DNA from: Methanosarcinales archaeon
GTDB taxonomy: Archaea > Halobacteriota > Methanosarcinia > Methanosarcinales > Methanogasteraceae
Length of the DNA: 8,818 nucleotides
NCBI GenBank assembly: GCA_012961645.1
Contig: DTYY01000349.1
Location: 1 to 8,818, forward strand
Reading direction: 5' to 3'
In this document: positions 7,080 through 8,818 of the stretch, piece by piece
How positions within the stretch are numbered: position 1 is the first letter of the stretch
Layout of the letters: each line of letters opens with the position of its first letter
Program-made: the position numbers and the translations under genes
Notes under the pieces: generated by a model
What the model saw: only the letters and a program-made list of their open reading frames with translations
Told to the model about the DNA's origin: nothing
The model's database searches: none

Positions 7080-7817
7080 TCAATCATATCCTGACGTACT
7101 GCTGAATATCGATTTGTTCGTCCCGAGATCGTCTGATGTGTTCCATGTAACGTTATAGCCGCTCTTGTCGCAGGTCACATGGTAGCTGACATACGCATTG
7201 CGCGTCCACGAGATGTTCACGCCGACACGGGAATGGCAGCCGAGACATGCCTCGTTTGCATCGGATAGTACGGTCTCTTCGTTCTTCATGGCGAGGTAGA
7301 ATGCTCTGTGTGCCGCGCGCTCATGGGAGAGTTCGTCATCGACGTGGTCGATGAAAGCGTCCCCGAGAACCCCGTTCGGCGGATCATGGCATTTCAAACA
7401 TCCATCCCCGGCGGTGGTAGACCACATCTCGTATCTCTCCCCTAACTCGTGCATTGCAGTCGCATTAAGATCGTCACCATGACAGGCAAGGCATGATACA
7501 GTGCTTGCAGCATGAGCTGGCGAATGACCACTCTCTCCATCATGGTAATAATCATCGACATCTATGGTCACGTTATGGCATTCCTCACATTCGAAGTGGT
7601 AGGTGCTGCCATTTTGATATACGTGTGGTCTATGCTGACTGTACGCCCCACCTCTCATCTCCTCATACTCAAGCCAGTGACACTTCTCACATGCAATTCC
7701 CTGATCCTTTGGATCGTACCACGAATGCTGACCTGCAAACATCGAGACCGTTGCTGGTAGTACAAACAGACCAGCCGCCACAACCGCCGCCGAGAGGAAG
7801 AGTACTTTGGTTTTCAT
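7080..7817 (-). CDS. Secreted pentahaem c-type cytochrome
   Basis: The protein has 245 residues. A signal peptide (Lys2, Lys4, hydrophobic 5-27) with likely cleavage after Ala28 precedes GQHSWYDPKDQ. Five CxxCH motifs follow: CEKCH (43-47), CEECH (77-81), CLACH (109-113), CLKCH (140-144) and CLGCH (191-195). Many extra histidines (for example 62, 65, 74, 92, 98, 102, 123, 158, 165, 170) can serve as distal ligands. After the last haem comes a roughly 50-residue haem-free tail with TR-x-AY, SY, a lone Cys216, SGYNV-x-WN and DDLGTN, shared with the tetrahaem cytochrome downstream. Seven N-x-S/T sequons point to glycosylation and a surface position. ATG 7817 has AGGGA about seven bases upstream. 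It leads the probable operon pentahaem, tetrahaem, lipoprotein. The expected role is extracytoplasmic electron transfer. It has no C-terminal anchor or S-layer domain, so it must be released, bound to a partner or polymerised. Confidence 0.93.
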   Translation of the reverse strand: MKTKVLFLSAAVVAAGLFVLPATVSMFAGQHSWYDPKDQGIACEKCHWLEYEEMRGGAYSQHRPHVYQNGSTYHFECEECHNVTIDVDDYYHDGESGHSPAHAASTVSCLACHGDDLNATAMHELGERYEMWSTTAGDGCLKCHDPPNGVLGDAFIDHVDDELSHERAAHRAFYLAMKNEETVLSDANEACLGCHSRVGVNISWTRNAYVSYHVTCDKSGYNVTWNTSDDLGTNKSIFSSTSGYD

Positions 7818-7822
7818 CAGAC

Positions 7823-7829
7823 TTCCCTG
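7823..7829 (-). promoter_or_regulatory. Ribosome-binding site of the pentahaem cytochrome
   Basis: CAGGGAAG on the minus strand lies about six to seven bases before ATG 7817 and fits the start at the signal peptide. Confidence 0.55.
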
Positions 7830-7838
7830 CCATCTTCT

Positions 7839-7854
7839 GTTATGTAAACATAAC
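7839..7854. promoter_or_regulatory. Perfect dyad GTTATGT-AA-ACATAAC, candidate operator upstream of the cytochrome operon
   Basis: Two perfect 7-base arms with a 2-base spacer, 22 bases before ATG 7817 and just upstream of its ribosome-binding site. Its size and symmetry resemble the binding site of a dimeric winged-helix regulator. Lying between the likely promoter and the gene, it would block transcription or mark an mRNA element. No regulator with a DNA-binding domain is encoded in the window. Confidence 0.45.
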
Positions 7855-7898
7855 CTTCAACAAACTTCATACTCTTAAGCATTTCGGTCGCTTTTGTA

Positions 7899-7906
7899 GC
7901 ATATAG
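7899..7906 (-). promoter_or_regulatory. Candidate TATA box of the cytochrome operon
   Basis: CTATATGC on the minus strand would start transcription near 7875, giving a leader of nearly 60 bases that contains the dyad at 7839-7854. An alternative, TTTAATAG at about 7945-7952, would give a longer leader. Neither can be chosen by eye alone. Confidence 0.3.
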
Positions 7907-8042
7907 ACACAAACATCTAAAAGACATTAGTGTTAGCCATTATCTATTAAATCGCTATTTTTTACCAGGATATCGTGTCTATTTACACTATACATTCAAA
8001 AATTGCGTTGTTCTGGTTGCCGTTTCCTGTGCCCTTTCCTTT

Positions 8043-8591
8043 CTACGGTCGGCTGCAACCATAGCGATATGCCAGCAGCAGAGCAGACACTAAGGCAACG
8101 ATCCCGAACCCTGAAGACTTTTCTGCTTCGGTCTCTTCTGAACCAGCATTTGACGGCGGTATCGACACGCCCTCGCCTTTGACGCGCACGCTGACAGCCT
8201 CCCATGTGTGCTGATCGACACCTGATTTGTCTGCGATCTCGAATTGGTATATGCCGGGCGCGATGTCATCGTCTGCACGGATTGTGATATGGTAGGTCAC
8301 CGACTTTCCCATATCAACCAGCTTTGTTTCGTCGTCGCCCACGATCGTTATCGCATCCGGCACCGACCTGGCATTTATGGACACGTCTGCATACTGGTTT
8401 CCATAGTTCTTGAGCGTCACATCAAAGGATGCCCGGGATCCTGGTTTGATATCAATGGTCGGAGGCAGGTCTGTGAACCTGATCTTATCCATAGCTGGTG
8501 TTGCCGCAGAGCAACTCTGGACTGTTACTGCTGCGATGGTGAGTATGGCAGAAATACAGATGCCGAGTTGCATAAGTTTGGGGTTGTTCAT
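8043..8591 (-). CDS. Secreted Ig-like (NEW3/CARDB-type) protein with PGF-CTERM-like tail
   Basis: The protein has 182 residues. A signal peptide (about 1-29, ending QSCSA-AT) is followed by one beta-sandwich domain (about 35-138). The domain has the pattern IDIKPGSRASFDVTLKN, then VTYHITIRAD and IAPGIYQFEI, typical of NEW3/CARDB-like domains in archaeal surface proteins. A short acidic Ser/Glu-rich linker (about 143-158) leads to SGFGIVALVSALLLAYRYGCSRP, a single helix with basic residues. This layout resembles PGF-CTERM sorting tails processed by archaeosortase A, although the usual PGF is SGF here. ATG 8591 is supported by GAGGTAA eight bases upstream. The stop is TAG (8045-8043). If UAG were read through, 19 Gly/Asn/Lys-rich residues would follow to TAA 7985-7983, with no sign of conservation, so termination is favoured. 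It is likely an S-layer-associated or adhesion/scaffold protein; a link to the cytochromes 225 bases away is possible but unproven. Confidence 0.8.
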   Translation of the reverse strand: MNNPKLMQLGICISAILTIAAVTVQSCSAATPAMDKIRFTDLPPTIDIKPGSRASFDVTLKNYGNQYADVSINARSVPDAITIVGDDETKLVDMGKSVTYHITIRADDDIAPGIYQFEIADKSGVDQHTWEAVSVRVKGEGVSIPPSNAGSEETEAEKSSGFGIVALVSALLLAYRYGCSRP

Positions 8592-8598
8592 CTGTAAT

Positions 8599-8605
8599 TA
8601 CCTCA
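8599..8605 (-). promoter_or_regulatory. Ribosome-binding site of the Ig-like surface protein
   Basis: GAGGTAA on the minus strand lies about eight bases before ATG 8591. It overlaps a perfect 8-base palindrome, GTAATTAC (8594-8601), that may be coincidental. Confidence 0.55.
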
Positions 8606-8663
8606 TGGCTCTTCCATATTCAGGTACTATGTGCAAGGATTAGGAGGTATCGCAATGCATAAG

Positions 8664-8818
8664 TTAAAAAACTTCGGGCACAGCTCTTTGACGTATATGA
8701 GGATGGTGGTGATGGCGATGGTGCTGTAAAGTACCCTGCAATTCATTCCAGGTTAGTGCATCTACGACTTTCACCCTGATCCCGCGCTCGATACAATCCA
8801 TCTGGTCGCGTGCAATTC
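8664..8818 (-). CDS. C-terminal fragment of an unrecognised protein with a His-rich tail
   Basis: Fifty codons are open from the right edge to TAA 8666-8664. The first 27 residues (IARDQMDCIERGIRVKVVDA then LTWNELQ) look like ordinary folded-protein sequence with plausible codon use. The end is unusual: a HHRHHHHPH cluster followed by IRQRAVPEVF. Histidine clusters of this kind occur in metal-handling proteins, but nothing else here supports that role. The stop is 72 bases upstream of the Ig-like gene, which reads the same way and could be co-transcribed. I do not recognise the family, and too little is visible to decide. A 24-codon frame with a good ribosome-binding site lies antisense over the His-rich part and is the main rival interpretation. 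Confidence 0.5.
   Translation of the reverse strand, partial: IARDQMDCIERGIRVKVVDALTWNELQGTLQHHRHHHHPHIRQRAVPEVF

Noticed and set aside
7903..7982. 8-base inverted repeat ATAGACAC (7903-7910) and GTGTCTAT (7975-7982)
   Set aside because: The arms are 64 bases apart and cannot be extended; one such match in a 225-base gap is not rare by chance.
8701..8723. Short GATGGT-type repeat run on the plus strand
   Set aside because: It is imperfect, only about 22 bases long, and is explained by His codons on the minus strand; it is not a CRISPR or satellite repeat.

Overview
The window looks like part of a euryarchaeal genome, most probably from the Methanosarcinales, ANME or Syntrophoarchaeum neighbourhood. 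The reasons are TATA-like boxes instead of bacterial -35/-10 pairs, a sensor kinase with the HDINN phospho-acceptor motif common in methanogen kinases, secreted multihaem c-type cytochromes rich in N-glycosylation sequons, and a surface protein with a PGF-CTERM-like tail. This placement is an inference from gene content. No rRNA, tRNA, CRISPR array or insertion sequence was recognised.

Layout, left to right. (1) Minus strand, 1-1177: ccdA followed 21 bases later by a secreted or membrane-anchored transglutaminase-like protein that runs off the left edge. (2) A divergent intergenic region at about 1178-1440. (3) Plus strand, about 1441-2841: a MATE efflux protein whose frame contains an amber codon (TAG, 2737-2739) followed by 33 well-conserved codons of its last membrane helix. 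(4) Plus strand, 2917-5974: a 902-residue membrane sensor histidine kinase (4 TM, Cys-rich GAF, three PAS, HisKA, HATPase) overlapping a single-domain response regulator. (5) Minus strand, 7817 to 5967: a probable operon of a pentahaem cytochrome, a tetrahaem cytochrome and a small lipoprotein. It converges on the response regulator with an 8-base overlap of the two ends. (6) A 225-base intergenic region with a perfect dyad in the cytochrome leader. (7) Minus strand, 8591-8043: a secreted Ig-like (NEW3/CARDB-type) protein with a C-terminal membrane tail, ending in TAG. (8) Minus strand, right edge: the C-terminus of an unrecognised protein with a His-rich tail.

How they may fit together: the cytochromes, lipoprotein and Ig-like protein all carry export signals and could form a cell-surface electron-transfer module. 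CcdA would supply reductant across the membrane to keep the CxxCH cysteines of apocytochromes reduced. The neighbouring kinase carries ten cysteines in and just before its GAF domain and a C-x10-C-x2-C motif in its third PAS domain, so it may sense redox state or a metal/haem ligand. Control of the cytochrome operon by this kinase is only a guess from proximity. The points most worth following are the in-frame UAG of the MATE gene (pyrrolysine, nonsense mutation or sequencing error) and the paired pentahaem/tetrahaem cytochromes that share a conserved non-haem C-terminal module.
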